Of a stretch of 64,000 nucleotides of DNA, positions 32,048 through 42,511 are shown in pieces; the first letter of the stretch is position 1, and every line of letters starts with the position of its first letter. Both the position numbers and the translations under genes were made by a program. The notes below the pieces were generated by a model. It did not search any database and had not been told where the DNA came from. It saw only the letters and a list, made by a program, of their open reading frames with translations. Location of the stretch: the NCBI RefSeq assembly GCF_037126465.1, contig NC_088205.1:26023482-26087481 (forward strand), given 5' to 3'. The DNA is from Ornithodoros turicata (Eukaryota > Arthropoda > Arachnida > Ixodida > Argasidae).

Positions 32048-33545
32048 GGCCACCCTCCATCAAGCAAGTTTTCTGCGGCGAAGTTCACGCGGCAGACTCA
32101 CATTTATACGTACCACCGCCATGCAGCAGTTCGCTGGCACCATGCTCCATGCGACCAAAACCCAGCGGACGGCGTCGGAGAGTCTAGCTCCGATGTCACT
32201 GTCGCCCAAGCCAAAAGTGAGAGCTTAGTGAAATCAGTAATTACAAAGCTGAATGGACTTAACGTTACAAATTTTGCAACTAGATCGAACAACTGTCTTT
32301 AAAAAATGTTACAAAACGCTGCGATTTACTGTGCAGAAGAGCGGTCGAGTTTATGGTCAACCTCCATGGCGCGAATCGCGGCGAACTTCACCCGGCGTCG
32401 GACGCCCTGCGCAAGGCGTCAAAAAGGTGGGCCTTCACCGGCGATCTGATCATGCAAGATATTTTCACCCAGCGTCCGCGGATTCCGGAAGCGTCAACTG
32501 CGGATGAACGCATTTCATTGGCAGAGAATGCCTGGCGTTCTACAGGTGCAGTAGGCTATAGGCAGCGATCAGAAGACAGCACACGACTCAGGAGAACAGA
32601 AGACAAGGCAGCGAGACGTAGCCGGCAAATCAAAGCGCACTTCCGCTACGATTTTGCGCCGCGTACGTCTCGCTGCCTTGTCTTCTGTTCTCCTGAGTCG
32701 TGTGCTGTCTTCTGATCGCTGCCTATAGCCTACTGCACCTGTAGAACGCCAGGCATTCTCTGCCAATAAATACCTTTTCCTGTAGCAGTATTGAATATGC
32801 CTTCTCACTTTCTGCTCTGGCAACAGTGACGTTGGAGCAAGACTTCCCGACGCCGTCCCCCGGATTTTCGTCGCACGGAGTTGGCGCCAGCGAACAACCG
32901 GCGGCGGAACGCGCATGACGCGCGAACTTCGTCGCGGAAAATTCGTTCCATGGAGGTTGGCCTCGTCCGCTTAGTACAGCAGAACGAAGAATAGATCATG
33001 TCCAGATATCCCGAGCGACACGTGCAAGCTTTCTCGTCCTCGCTCATAACAATCGTAACAAGAACGGTGTCCAGTAGCGTTAGCAGGCTTTACGTCGCAA
33101 GACAACTATGATCCAGTAATATACCGAAAGGCATATTCAATACTACTAAATGGAAAAGTGTTTCTTGGCGGAGAACGCCTGATGTTCAAGCGGGTACAGT
33201 AGGCTAAGCAGCCGGCAAACGACCCAGGAGGGGAAACGACAAGGCAGCGAGACAAAGGTGGCGCAAAATCGTTGCGGAGGTCTGCTTTCATTGGTCGGCT
33301 TTGCTTTCATGCGCAGTCGACGCTTCCGGAATCCTCGAACGCTTGGAGAAAATATCTGGCATGACCAGGCCGCCGGTGAACGTTCACATTTTTGGCGCCT
33401 TGCGCAGGACGTTCGACGCATGCAAGGTTCGCTGCTTTTTCGCCGCACATTCGCTCCATGGAGGTTCGCCTTGAGCTCCTGCGAAAGAACGACGGGTGCA
33501 GGTGACTTACAGCGCGTGCGAGGCCTCTGTTCCACACACCTTTAA
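32048..33545. mobile_element. Nested foldback cluster with perfect 103-bp arms
   Basis: The core is a perfect inverted repeat: 32518-32620 (TTGGCAGAGAATGCCTGG onward) and 32664-32766, with a 43-base loop. Around it are weaker inverted partners. AACCTCCATGGCGCGAA at 32356 matches inverted CGCTCCATGGAGGTT at 33456. The block 32067-32225 is mirrored by 32800-32960. A second diverged core-like segment is at 33160-33290 (TTGGCGGAGAACGCCTGA). GACGCCGTC, GCGCCAGC and CCATGGAGG motifs recur. This looks like stacked or duplicated foldback transposons without coding capacity, in the intron after exon 7. Confidence 0.78.
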
Positions 33546-35315
33546 AGGGGCACTAAAATGCAAAACCAACTTGTATAATGTACCCAAAATTAATTCACAC
33601 AGCGCACCGTTTAGAAGACAATAAACGCAATGGAACAGAGCCGCATGCCTATCGTGCGCGTGTGGATGTGGAAGGGTCCTGTCGTAGCACTGCGTACAGG
33701 CGCGGCATGACGCGCATTCCGGCATTTTTTCAATACCGGTTTACTGAACTGTAGCAGTAATCCAAACAACAGTAATCCCAAATGTTCTAGTGACAACAAT
33801 CATCTTCACGACCTTCGGACAGCGACACCAGCGTGCTTCGTAAGTCACGCTATGTTTTTCGCCGAAACCGCTCCATGGCCTGGCAGGCGCGTTCACTCGC
33901 AGCAAGCACTAAAAGCACCCTATGTATACCCGATGCACGAGCTGAAGCGACGTTCCCTGCGTAGTGCTGAGGCAAGAAAGAGGCAAGAGAAAGTTTTGAA
34001 TTGCGACAACAAGTGCGAAATTAACACAGCGTGTAACGTAACTTGAAATGGACTTGTGGTGGCATTTTAGTACCCTTTTAGAAAAATAATCCATGTGCGT
34101 GTTGAAGAAAGAGGGGTACGTCGTGATGTAAAGTGGGCCCCAGGCACGTGACCCGTAACGTCGAGCGGCACAGCTTAAGAAGGTATAAGAGGCGCGTAAG
34201 CTGAAAGGAAAAATATAAAAGGCACGGGGACCTCCCTACGTCACGCGAGGATCGTGTCGGCAGTCCGCGGCTGCTTTCTACGACTATTTTTCTAAAATTG
34301 ATTGCGCAGCTGTAATACACCGCAGAGCGAAAATATTTTGCATGCTGGTTCCTGATGGACAGCTAGACGAATGAAACAGGCATGGAGGAAGGAAACACAA
34401 GAAGCGGCCCCTCCGCCAGTTTTCTATCGGGGCGAGCGTAGCCGGCTTCGCATTGCATTCTGGGATGCTCCTGCCTACCACGTGACCGCTCACGTGACCC
34501 TCCAAACAGCATGGAGCCAGCAGAGCAGACGTTGAGCTGTTGAGCTGTAGTTGTGTCACAGTTCACATGGCAGTATTACGTCGAAAACGTGCTTGCACTT
34601 TATTTCTGTGTGTTCGAATGTTTACTGTTCTATTAGAAGTCCAGTCACAGTGTGCAGAAGGCAAAAGGAGTACGAGGGACCGGAAACATCACGTGTGGCA
34701 ACGGTTACTTACAACGTATGTACATTCCTTGATTAAGTGGTAAAGAATGCCGTTCTCAAAATACCACAATCGGATTTGTACAACAACAAAAGATATGAAA
34801 TGAATTTGCGGCACAGTTTGAGGTCCCAAATGAACAATTCAAGATGACTCGAACACACACAGGCGACTAAAACAACTTACCGTGTACTTACAAACAAAAC
34901 GCGTTCCCGTGACAGAGCTGCTTTCAGTTTAACGAGAGTCGCAGTGGGGGCAGGAACACATTACCATACGTCGTTTCTACGATGGTGTTCACATTTTCAC
35001 AATAAATTACTTTCAAAAAGCAAATTCATACGGAGGGCAGCGGGAGAAACAAAGCCTTGCAAAACCGAAACTTTCACGTGGTGGACAGGAAGCAATGTCG
35101 ATTTTGACTCGAGCGACCGCTAGTGGGTGGCTACGCTAGTCTGGAGCGAAGAGCCGCTCCTTGTGTTTTCTTCCTCCATGGAAACAAGGGTTCGAACACC
35201 TCTAAGCCTCTTAAGGCTTCGAGATTATTTCCTTCGAGCATATATGTAAAACGTCCTCGTTTTAATCCAATAAACACAGTACTGTAAAATACAAAGCGAA
35301 ATCAAACTATAATGA
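33546..35315. other. Intronic repeats, no gene seen
   Basis: TTTAAAGGGGCACTAAAATG (33542) resembles ends seen near 43335 and 25291. The remainder has only short frames without motifs. ATTTTTCTAAAA-type strings at 34078 and 34289 may be eroded element termini. Confidence 0.35.
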
Positions 35316-35897
35316 AATAGACCTCTCCCTGTTTGCAAAAAAATGGCGTCATAGTGTTCGACAGCGCCACCAATGGACCATTTCCATATTCGTGTCGTCC
35401 CTGGCGGCGGAATGTCGAACGTCGTATCTTTTCTCCCAATAAACATGGTGACGCTTTTCGGACTGGCACGTTGCGTGGGAAAGTAACAAGAGAAGATTGG
35501 AAGAAGAATGCGGAAAGAGTGAAAGCGCATTGTACTCATTACCAGTACAAAACGTTGTCAAATGTCGATCTCAAACGTCGGCGTAACCTTAAAACCGATT
35601 ATCTACCCCCAATGAACATGGCAGTCGCCCGCAGGTGGCTGCGCATACGCTTACCGGGAAGAGGCCCATTTGGTAGGGTTGAACTACGCTCGAAGCTTAT
35701 AAGGTCGCGCCCGAAAGCCACGGTCTTGAGGGAATTACGATGGCCCTTGAAAGGGGCGCCACCTTCGGTCCTACTTTTCTTTCAATAGGAGGCAGCGAAC
35801 AAGTGCCCATTCGTGGGACCCAGCCCTCCTTCCGATTTGTTGCAGTTTCAGTCTGTCTACCAGCGTCATGATGACGTTTCTCGAGTAGAGGTCTATT
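35316..35897. mobile_element. MITE family B, copy 1
   Basis: The left end AATAGACCTCTCCCTGTTTG and the right end AGAGGTCTATT are inverted. TGAA flanks both sides and may be a target duplication. Inner landmarks TGTTCGACAGCGCCAC and GTCATGATGACGTTTCTCG recur in the copy nested at 39925-40220. It has no coding capacity. Confidence 0.7.
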
Positions 35898-36097
35898 GAA
35901 ACTGTGTTTGTGACTTGTGCTAAAAAAAAACTGCAAAGGGCATTATGTTCTCTTGTTGAGAAAGCGACTTTAGAGAGCGTTAATGCGGGACAAAAGTTAG
36001 GCGACACATTTTATAGCAATACAAGTAGTATACATACTTGTACATTGTATGGGATCATTTGGCTGCTTTAGGAATTGAACTGTTTCGATCATTTCAG

Positions 36098-36151
36098 GGA
36101 GTAGTACCGGTGATGACGAAGACGCAGCGACGGCGTCCACTCCTGCATCCT
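36098..36151 (+). CDS. Exon 8 of type I membrane protein (acidic linker)
   Basis: This is a 54-base exon in phase 1-1 between acceptor gatcatttcag and donor (catcct then gtaagc). It encodes SSTGDDEDAATASTPAS, an acidic and Ser/Thr-rich stretch just inside the membrane. Because both ends are phase 1 it could be skipped without frame change, so alternative splicing is possible. Support comes from the consensus splice sites and the exact phase fit. Confidence 0.6.
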
Positions 36152-37352
36152 GTAAGCCTCACGAAAAATCGAAATCGATGCTGCTTTTGAAATTCCACTT
36201 GTATCGGAGGGACACATGGAACGTCCCCCTACCGCGAACAGGGCCACATCCGTAAATGCATAAGTATTTATAGGTAGAGACAGCCTTCGTCATATCATAT
36301 CATGCAAGTATCAAAATGCACACAAACAACAAACGGTTGTGGATTTTTTTTCACCCATCGGTTAGTGATGTCTATTCAAAATAGAGGGGATCAATTCCAT
36401 GAGTGCTGCGAGAACGTTCACTTCAAGGGCAGCTTGAATGAATGCGTGACATTCAGTGATGGACGAAAGCAACACCTAGATATACCTTAGAATATTAGAG
36501 TAAAACACATCATACAAACGCACTGAAAATCCAGAATACGAACGGCCATATTTTCTTCCTGGGTGCGTCTATTAAATCTATTAAAAATCTATTGGAAATC
36601 TAAAAAGATCAAGAGAAAAAGCTATTCTTTGGAAGAAAGTTGTGGTAGAAACCCATGTAATAATCGCACCCAAGCGTATCTGACCAACTGATTGAGGGCT
36701 CTAGTCCAAGGCATCGAAGATTTCCTGCTAAATCCAGAAGGACACAGCACCACCAGGGTGGCAGTGTGATCTGCTACCCACCATTTTTATAACTACCCTG
36801 AAGCAGTCCGCCGTGGCAAAATCACCCTCTTGTTTTGACTACATAGGTAATGTTTAGAATATTCGGGGTTCATTTTTCGGATAATATATTTCTCTGAGTT
36901 CATTATTTTCCGACAATCTGGATTCTTGGCCACTTATATTTAAGGGCTGAATTAACATTCGAAATTTAGAGAAAGAGCGACGGTTGTGAAATGAATGAGA
37001 AACTCACACCGCCTTGCAAAAACACTTATTGCTATGCGGCACAACATGCAGAAAGCGACGTCTGTATCACAAGCACCGATTGAGGTCAGTATCTCGAAAT
37101 CCGGATATTGCTTGACTGCAATCCGGATATTCCCGCAAGTTTCGCTTGTGCCCATCCTACTACCTGCACAGCAACAAATAGGTGCCCCTTCAGAAAACAC
37201 TTCCTATGACACCTGTGTCTAAACATGTGTTCACCTTGAAGCACGACTAAAGAGAAAGGGAAAGGGAAACCTAGGCGTTTTCAAAGTAGACATATGGTTA
37301 TTTAGCGAAATGGTCTGGAAATGGCATCATGTCCGATCGAGTCTCTCGAAAA
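36152..37352. other. Intronic stretch, nothing recognised
   Basis: Only short frames and AT-rich sequence occur here. I found no inverted termini, RNA gene or protein motif. Confidence 0.4.
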
Positions 37353-37404
37353 GTACTTTATCCGGTGACTCCAGGTTTGGACCTAGAGTCACCGGATAAA
37401 GTAC
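37353..37404. repeat. Perfect 19-bp-arm hairpin
   Basis: GTACTTTATCCGGTGACTC (37353-37371) pairs with its exact inverse at 37386-37404 around a 14-base loop. It lies about 240 bases outside the inverted gypsy element. The origin is unknown. Confidence 0.7.
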
Positions 37405-37643
37405 CGAGGGAAGGGTGGAGTTCATCTGCATTGCACAGATGGTGTACAGGGGGTTTAGGACTATACAGCCACCCTGGGCTGCTAACCCACGGTGAGCAAG
37501 AGGCAAGTCCGACACAAGAGGAAGCAAACCATGTACATAATAGCGTAGCCAGAAAAAAAATATTTCGGGAGGGGTTCTGTGGGAACCTTACATGAGGGAG
37601 AGGGTTTGACTCTCTCTTTCCCTCTTCCAAATGCATTACCAAA

Positions 37644-37808
37644 TGTTGTGTTGCTTGGTATATGATGAGAAGCACGCACCGTCAGATTCACGGTATACTC
37701 TTTATTCCGCCATCTTGATAATCTCCCCTGGTTGCCAGCACAACAATCGGGGCAGTTTGTATGGACGTGGATAATACAGTGACATAATAGCACAGGTAAT
37801 ATAGGACA
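37644..37808 (-). repeat. Gypsy LTR, minus orientation
   Basis: On the minus strand this block runs from TGTCCTATATTACCTGTGC to CAACACAACA (TG...CA). It contains an AATAAAG poly(A) signal (at 37708-37714, reversed) and is preceded by a purine-rich tract (GATAGAGGGGGAA), as expected for a 3' LTR of about 165 bp. The mirror copy is at 38923-39075. Confidence 0.75.
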
Positions 37809-37924
37809 TTCCCCCTCTATCTTGTATGTAGAAACGATTTCTGGAAGAAATATAGGTGAAAACACAAATGGATAACGCGAGATAACAAAAGGTTCAAAAG
37901 TCACAGCTCTCCCTCTTGCAGCTC

Positions 37925-38420
37925 TAGGTATAGTTGAGCCTCTCTGGTGGCACACCTCTTGAACTTCTGATGGGGTACCGGTTGGGAGAACCAGAATCCT
38001 GTGCGGAAACACGTATAGAAGGAATCTATGCTCTCATCTTCTTGTTGCGTTGTCCGTCGGAACTGAAAGATCTCGTAGTCTTTGTTTACCTTAGGCGTGA
38101 AGTGATCGTGGGGCTTTTTTTTTTTTAGCTGTAGCGTAAACATCTGTCGTGGAGGCTGCATCGGGTCGTGTTTCTGCTTCGGAGGATTGAGTTGCGGCTG
38201 TACCTGGGTGCGGCTCCAGCGAGGTGTATACGTCATATCCGTCATCCCCAATGTAATGTAGAAGCAGTGCTTTCTTTTGGGCTGGACTTGTGATATTGAG
38301 ACCAACGAGTAGGTTTTCAAATCGATTTATCCAGCGCCGCCAACGGTCCCCAATAGTAGTGTGATCCGAAGAAAGGTCAAACGGAGGAAATGCCGGTAAG
38401 GCAGCGGGTACGACCGCCAT
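37925..38420 (-). pseudogene. Ty3/gypsy gag fragment fused to end of pol
   Basis: The minus-strand frame opens MAVVPAALPAFPPFDLSSDH and continues RWRRWINRFENLLVGLNITS and KKALLLHYIGDDGYDVYTSL, which is the N-terminal part of a Ty3/gypsy Gag. A frame change occurs at an A-run (38106-38117). Gag then continues FTPKVNKDYEIFQFRRTTQQ, then EDESIDSFYT. Near 38020 it jumps directly to the end of pol (SPNRYPIRSS-like sequence shared with the plus copy), so almost all of pol is deleted. It is dead. Confidence 0.78.
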
Positions 38421-38835
38421 GTTGAATGCTCGTTGCTCAGCTAAGGAACATACTCTTCAAAAAGGAGATGCTGTTTTGGTCAAACAAAAGAAGATTAGTA
38501 AGTTGACGTCGACATTTGACCCGGTGCCTTATATTGTCGTAGAAGTCATAGGCAGTCAAATTTCAGCAAAAAGAAATAATCATATCATCACACGGAATGC
38601 AAGCTTCTTCAAAAAACTTGGAGCAGAACACAAGCACACACCTAACGTAGAAAATAGCGACGAAGACGACGAACTGCTTGATGACACCAGACGCGACGAC
38701 CCACAAAACCAAACCAGTAACGATCCACCAGATGATGATCTACACCACGACGGTGTTTCCGCACAGGACTCTGGTTCTCCCAACCGGTACCCCATCAGAA
38801 GTTCAAGAGCTGCAAGAGGGAGAGCTGTGACTTTT
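38419..38835 (+). pseudogene. Ty3/gypsy integrase C-terminal fragment
   Basis: The plus-strand frame reads HTLQKGDAVLVKQKKISKLT, then STFDPVPYIVVEVIGSQI and ITRNASFFKK. It continues through an Asp-rich stretch (DEDDELLDDTRRDDPQN) to PIRSSRAARGRAV. G-D-x-V-L-V and the F-D-P-x-P-Y-x-V-x-E pattern are typical of the integrase C-terminal end in Ty3/gypsy elements. It begins within a few bases of the Gag start codon on the other strand, so the element is a head-to-head fusion. Confidence 0.78.
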
Positions 38836-38922
38836 GAACCTTTTGTTATCTCGCGTTATCTATTTGTGTTTTCACATATATTTCTTCCAGAAATCGTTTC
38901 TACATATAAGGTGGAGGGGGAA

Positions 38923-39075
38923 TGTCATATATTACCTGTGCTATTATGTCACTGTATTATCCACGTCCATACAAACTGCCCCGATTGTTGTGCTGGCAAC
39001 CAGGGGAGATTATCAAGATGGCGGAATAAAGAGTATACCGTGAATCTGACGGTGCGTGCTTCTCATCATATACCA
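38923..39075 (+). repeat. Gypsy LTR, plus orientation
   Basis: The LTR starts TGTCATATATTACCTGTGC after the purine-rich tract GTGGAGGGGGAA and contains GGAATAAAGAG. It loses similarity to the minus copy after CATCATATACCA, so about a dozen terminal bases are missing. It is over 85% alike by eye to 37644-37808. Confidence 0.72.
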
Positions 39076-39315
39076 TATGTTGCCATTTCAGGGGTTGAAC
39101 TCTCCCCCGGCTGGAACCATGTCAGCAGGGCATGGCTTGTCTTGTTGATCTTTCCGATATTTGAACTTCCAGTAGCGGAGTTTTTCGGATTTATTTAAAT
39201 TTTAAGGTCGTAGGTTTCCCAAATTTTTAGGGGTGAATAATAATAATAATAAAATAAAAACTCGGACGCCAACGCGGAGGTAAACACAACGTTCTGCTTT
39301 AACCTCTTCAAGATG

Positions 39316-39412
39316 ATACATAGTAGCCTCCGCCTCTCGTTATCAACAAATCATGGGCGAGAACGTTGTCATTCGGGAAGATGGTTGGCTAAGAGCGTGC
39401 TATGTGCTGAAG
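39316..39412. mobile_element. Half copy of MITE family A
   Basis: CGTTATCAACAAATCATGGG, then CATTCGGGAAGATGGTTGGC, then AAGAGCGTGCTATGTGCTGA matches the right half of the palindromic MITE at 15571-15811. The left half is absent. An AGATACG end replaces the usual TTTTAACAGTG tip. Confidence 0.6.
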
Positions 39413-39789
39413 ATACGCACCTGTCAAATTCACCTATACAAAAGGTGTCATAGACAACACGTTAAAATCGCCGTACGGAGCCGACACAGTCGGCGGGCTC
39501 GCTTCGTACAGCTCACAGCTCCTTTAACGGCCGGGTCGTTATCACATGTTCGGGTGTGGTCAGGTGTACGTGTCATTAATGTGCAAATATACATGTTTTA
39601 GTGCGAGGATACCGGATAACAATAATAATCGATGTCGAAAGAAGTTACAAAACAGCACAGAGAAACTGCATTCCTTTTGTTTACAAGTGGTTCGGCCTCC
39701 AACGATGGGCGCGGACACCTTTAGGATCATGGACACGTTGATATTTGCAACGACATTTGACCAGGACAGCGTTCCCCTAGCTGACGTGC

Positions 39790-40337
39790 TACGCTCTTAA
39801 AAATGAACTTCACCACCCAGCACGCTCCTAGCCAACCATCATCCCGAATGACATTGTTCTCTCCCCTAATTTGTAGAAAAGGGGGAGGCGTACGCCTTCT
39901 TGTGACACTTACGCATAAACGTTAATAGACCTCTACCTGTTTGTAAACAAATGACGTCATAATGTTCGACAGCGCCACGAGTTTGGTAGAGTTGAACTAC
40001 GTTCACGCCCGAAACTACGAACTACGTTCGCGCCCGAAAGACACGGTCTTGAAGGGATTACGATGGTCTCTGAAAAGGACGCGACCTTGGGTCCCACTTT
40101 TCTTTCCATAGGAGGCAGCGAACAATTGCCCATTCGTGGAACCCAGATCTCCCCTTCCGATCTGTTTTGGTTTCGGTGTGTCTACCAACGTCATGATGAC
40201 GTTTCTCGGGTAGAGGTTTATTGTCACAAAAAGGTGTGCACCCCGCGCTTTACACAAATCAAGAGTGATAGAGGTATCACTCTGTACGATGGTTGACCTC
40301 CAGCGTGCTATGTGGTGAAGCTTTGTTTTAAGAGTGC
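39790..40337. mobile_element. MITE family A carrying a nested family B copy
   Basis: The outer ends TACGCTCTTAAAAATGAACT and GAAGCTTTGTTTTAAGAGTG, with TAGCCAACCAT (left) and ATGGTTGACC (right), identify family A. The inside is a family B element at 39925-40220 (ATAGACCTCTACCTGTTTGT to TAGAGGTTTAT), so B inserted into A. The order of insertion is therefore visible. Confidence 0.75.
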
Positions 40338-40738
40338 ATCGTCTATGGACCGATACTCAAGCGAACAACACGGACGGACCATGGGAATCGCCTCCTAGAT
40401 AAAGAAGGAAGAGAACGCGGAGAAAAAATGCGTCCGGAAGTAAGGCGCTCTTACTCGAAGCCAACGGTAGTGGCGCCACAGTGCACAGCATACTGGCAGT
40501 CGACAAAAGCACGATTTTCATTCGCACAAGACTGGAAAACTATATGGGATTGGTTCAATTTATTTGTTACAATCCATTCCTTCACTGCTACTTTAGGAAA
40601 TGACACCATTTTGGTATCGACGCCCTGTGGGAAGCGAGATTGTCGCAGCTCCCATACACTGTCATATATCCAAAATTCTACGAACTTTGATTCGCTAAAA
40701 ACCAGTAACTTGCTTCAGGCCTTGAAAAAAAAAGTGAC

Positions 40739-40740
<2 letters not shown>

Positions 40741-40784
<44 letters not shown>
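40741..40784 (+). repeat. (AAT)n microsatellite
   Basis: About fourteen consecutive TAA/AAT triplets occur between a poly-A end and AAAACTTGC. On the minus strand they create a false poly-Tyr frame. Confidence 0.9.
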
Positions 40785-40787
<3 letters not shown>

Positions 40788-41960
40788 CTTGCACCGGTTT
40801 CACATAGAAATTTTGTGTGGTTCATGTGAATCCTAACGCTCCCGCTAATCCCGCTCATTTCGTGTATAACTTGATCTCTAACGGGGATAAGTTGGAGCGC
40901 AGTGTCAGAACTGCTTCGATGAGTGTAATTACTAGAAGCGAATTTCAATTAGCGAGGAAGGACACTTATATGCTGGTTTTCATGCATAGCAATGATGCTA
41001 TCTTTCAGGTACCATGTCCAAGGCACAACGTAGTAAGTATTTTGTTGATAAAACTTTCGACGCACAAGTTACATCTTTTCGATCGTTTATATGGGTGATT
41101 TGATAAATAAGAAAATTCATGTAGCATTTTGGCGTTACGGTTCGGTGTAGGCCGGGTTAATTTAATGTGATGTGGTTAATTATTTGCTGGTAAATTAGTT
41201 GATAAATTAAGGATTGGTTAACTAGGTCAACCGGACGAATACAAATGAATTCTACGAGCAAAACCTTGCGGATCGCTCAGAGGGAGAGGTCCCCTAAATA
41301 TTGTTTCACCGGCTTCGGTAGCGTGCTCGGTACTGATCCCAAAGATGCAGGTTTGAACACAGCCCAGGACGCCAGCAACTTGGTGGCAGGGTACAAGTTG
41401 CCTTGACACATCGTCTTGCGGCAGGGACGTTAAATGCGGTGTGCCTTATGTTGAACGTTGAGGAACTTCCAGGTGGGCAAAATGAATCCACAAGCCACTG
41501 AGTAGGAAAGACAGGAGGTGTAAAATTCACTCTCTTCCGGGACCAGATAAAGTGGATACAGGAGGACCAGGAGACCAGAGCCTTGTATTGGGTATTGTCC
41601 CTATACGCGGCTCTGAGAAGGACCAGAGCCGTTTATAGAGAGAGTTTTGCGATTAGGAGAAGCCTAACTTGAACCAGGCCATGTGACGTCACGGCTGAAC
41701 GACCTCACCTGTCGTCAACCTGTCGCCGACGCCATGTTGATGCAAAGCGTTGGTCCGATGCAAAGGGGGTAGACACGTGCGTACCGCGTCCTTCGAGACC
41801 CCTTCGTCATTGAATCCTTGCAGCTTGGTAACGAATTCCCTATTCACAGATGCCTGTGGATGATAATCCGGCGACCCTGGTAAATTACATTGAGCGCGAC
41901 AAATGTGCATGTCGACTAACCGGTGAACTGAATCAAGATAATGAAAAAATGGCTAACCAT
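40785..41960. other. Intronic sequence, no supported gene
   Basis: A frame at 40817-41098 (HFVYNLISNGDKLERSVRTA and onward) looks protein-like for 60 residues but has no recognised motif, and I could not connect it to an exon chain. Around 41590-41650 the string GGCTCTGAGAAGGACC also occurs at 46305, marking an old repeat. Confidence 0.35.
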
Positions 41961-42511
41961 GTATTCACACGAGTCAGTTTTCTGCCGGCAGCAAGTCGGG
42001 AAGGCGTGAGAGAATATCCGAGATAAACAAGGTCACTACGCGTCTGAAGACGCCCGCTCGTTCTCTTGCATTCACACGAGTCAGTTTCCCGGTGGCTGTC
42101 GGTTTTCCAATCCCTTCTGTATTCGCTCTTGCATTTCGTCTGTGTCTAGCGTAGGATGGACCAATGAAAGAAAAAACTTGGGCCAAAGAATAGGTTCCGA
42201 GGAAGCGCTATGGAATGTAAAACAGCATTAACCCAAATCTCCGCGTGGACGACCCAAACGCCTGTCGGAGTATTTTGAGAATAGACGTTGTCACATTCGA
42301 TTTTATTTTCCACAAGTGAAGCGTATCTCGATGCTTAGCACCAATATAGGCGCGATAGCGTTCCGACAGGTGATCGACTTGCGATGACGCTGTGATGTCG
42401 AGCTACAGGTAGTCAATAATTAATTAAATTAAATTAAATCTAATCAGTTTATATTCCTTTTGGTAGGACGAGTAGCTTAAAATTATTATGTTTTTATACA
42501 TGTATTGGTAA

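Noticed and set aside
38419..39198. 259-codon frame as a host gene
   Set aside because: It is a gypsy integrase end that reads on through the LTR. The last third is LTR sequence translated by chance.
40715..40948. Poly-Tyr minus-strand peptide
   Set aside because: It is created by the (AAT)n microsatellite.
40817..41098. 93-codon frame as an exon
   Set aside because: It is protein-like for about 60 residues, but with no motif, no phase-compatible neighbours and repeat surroundings.
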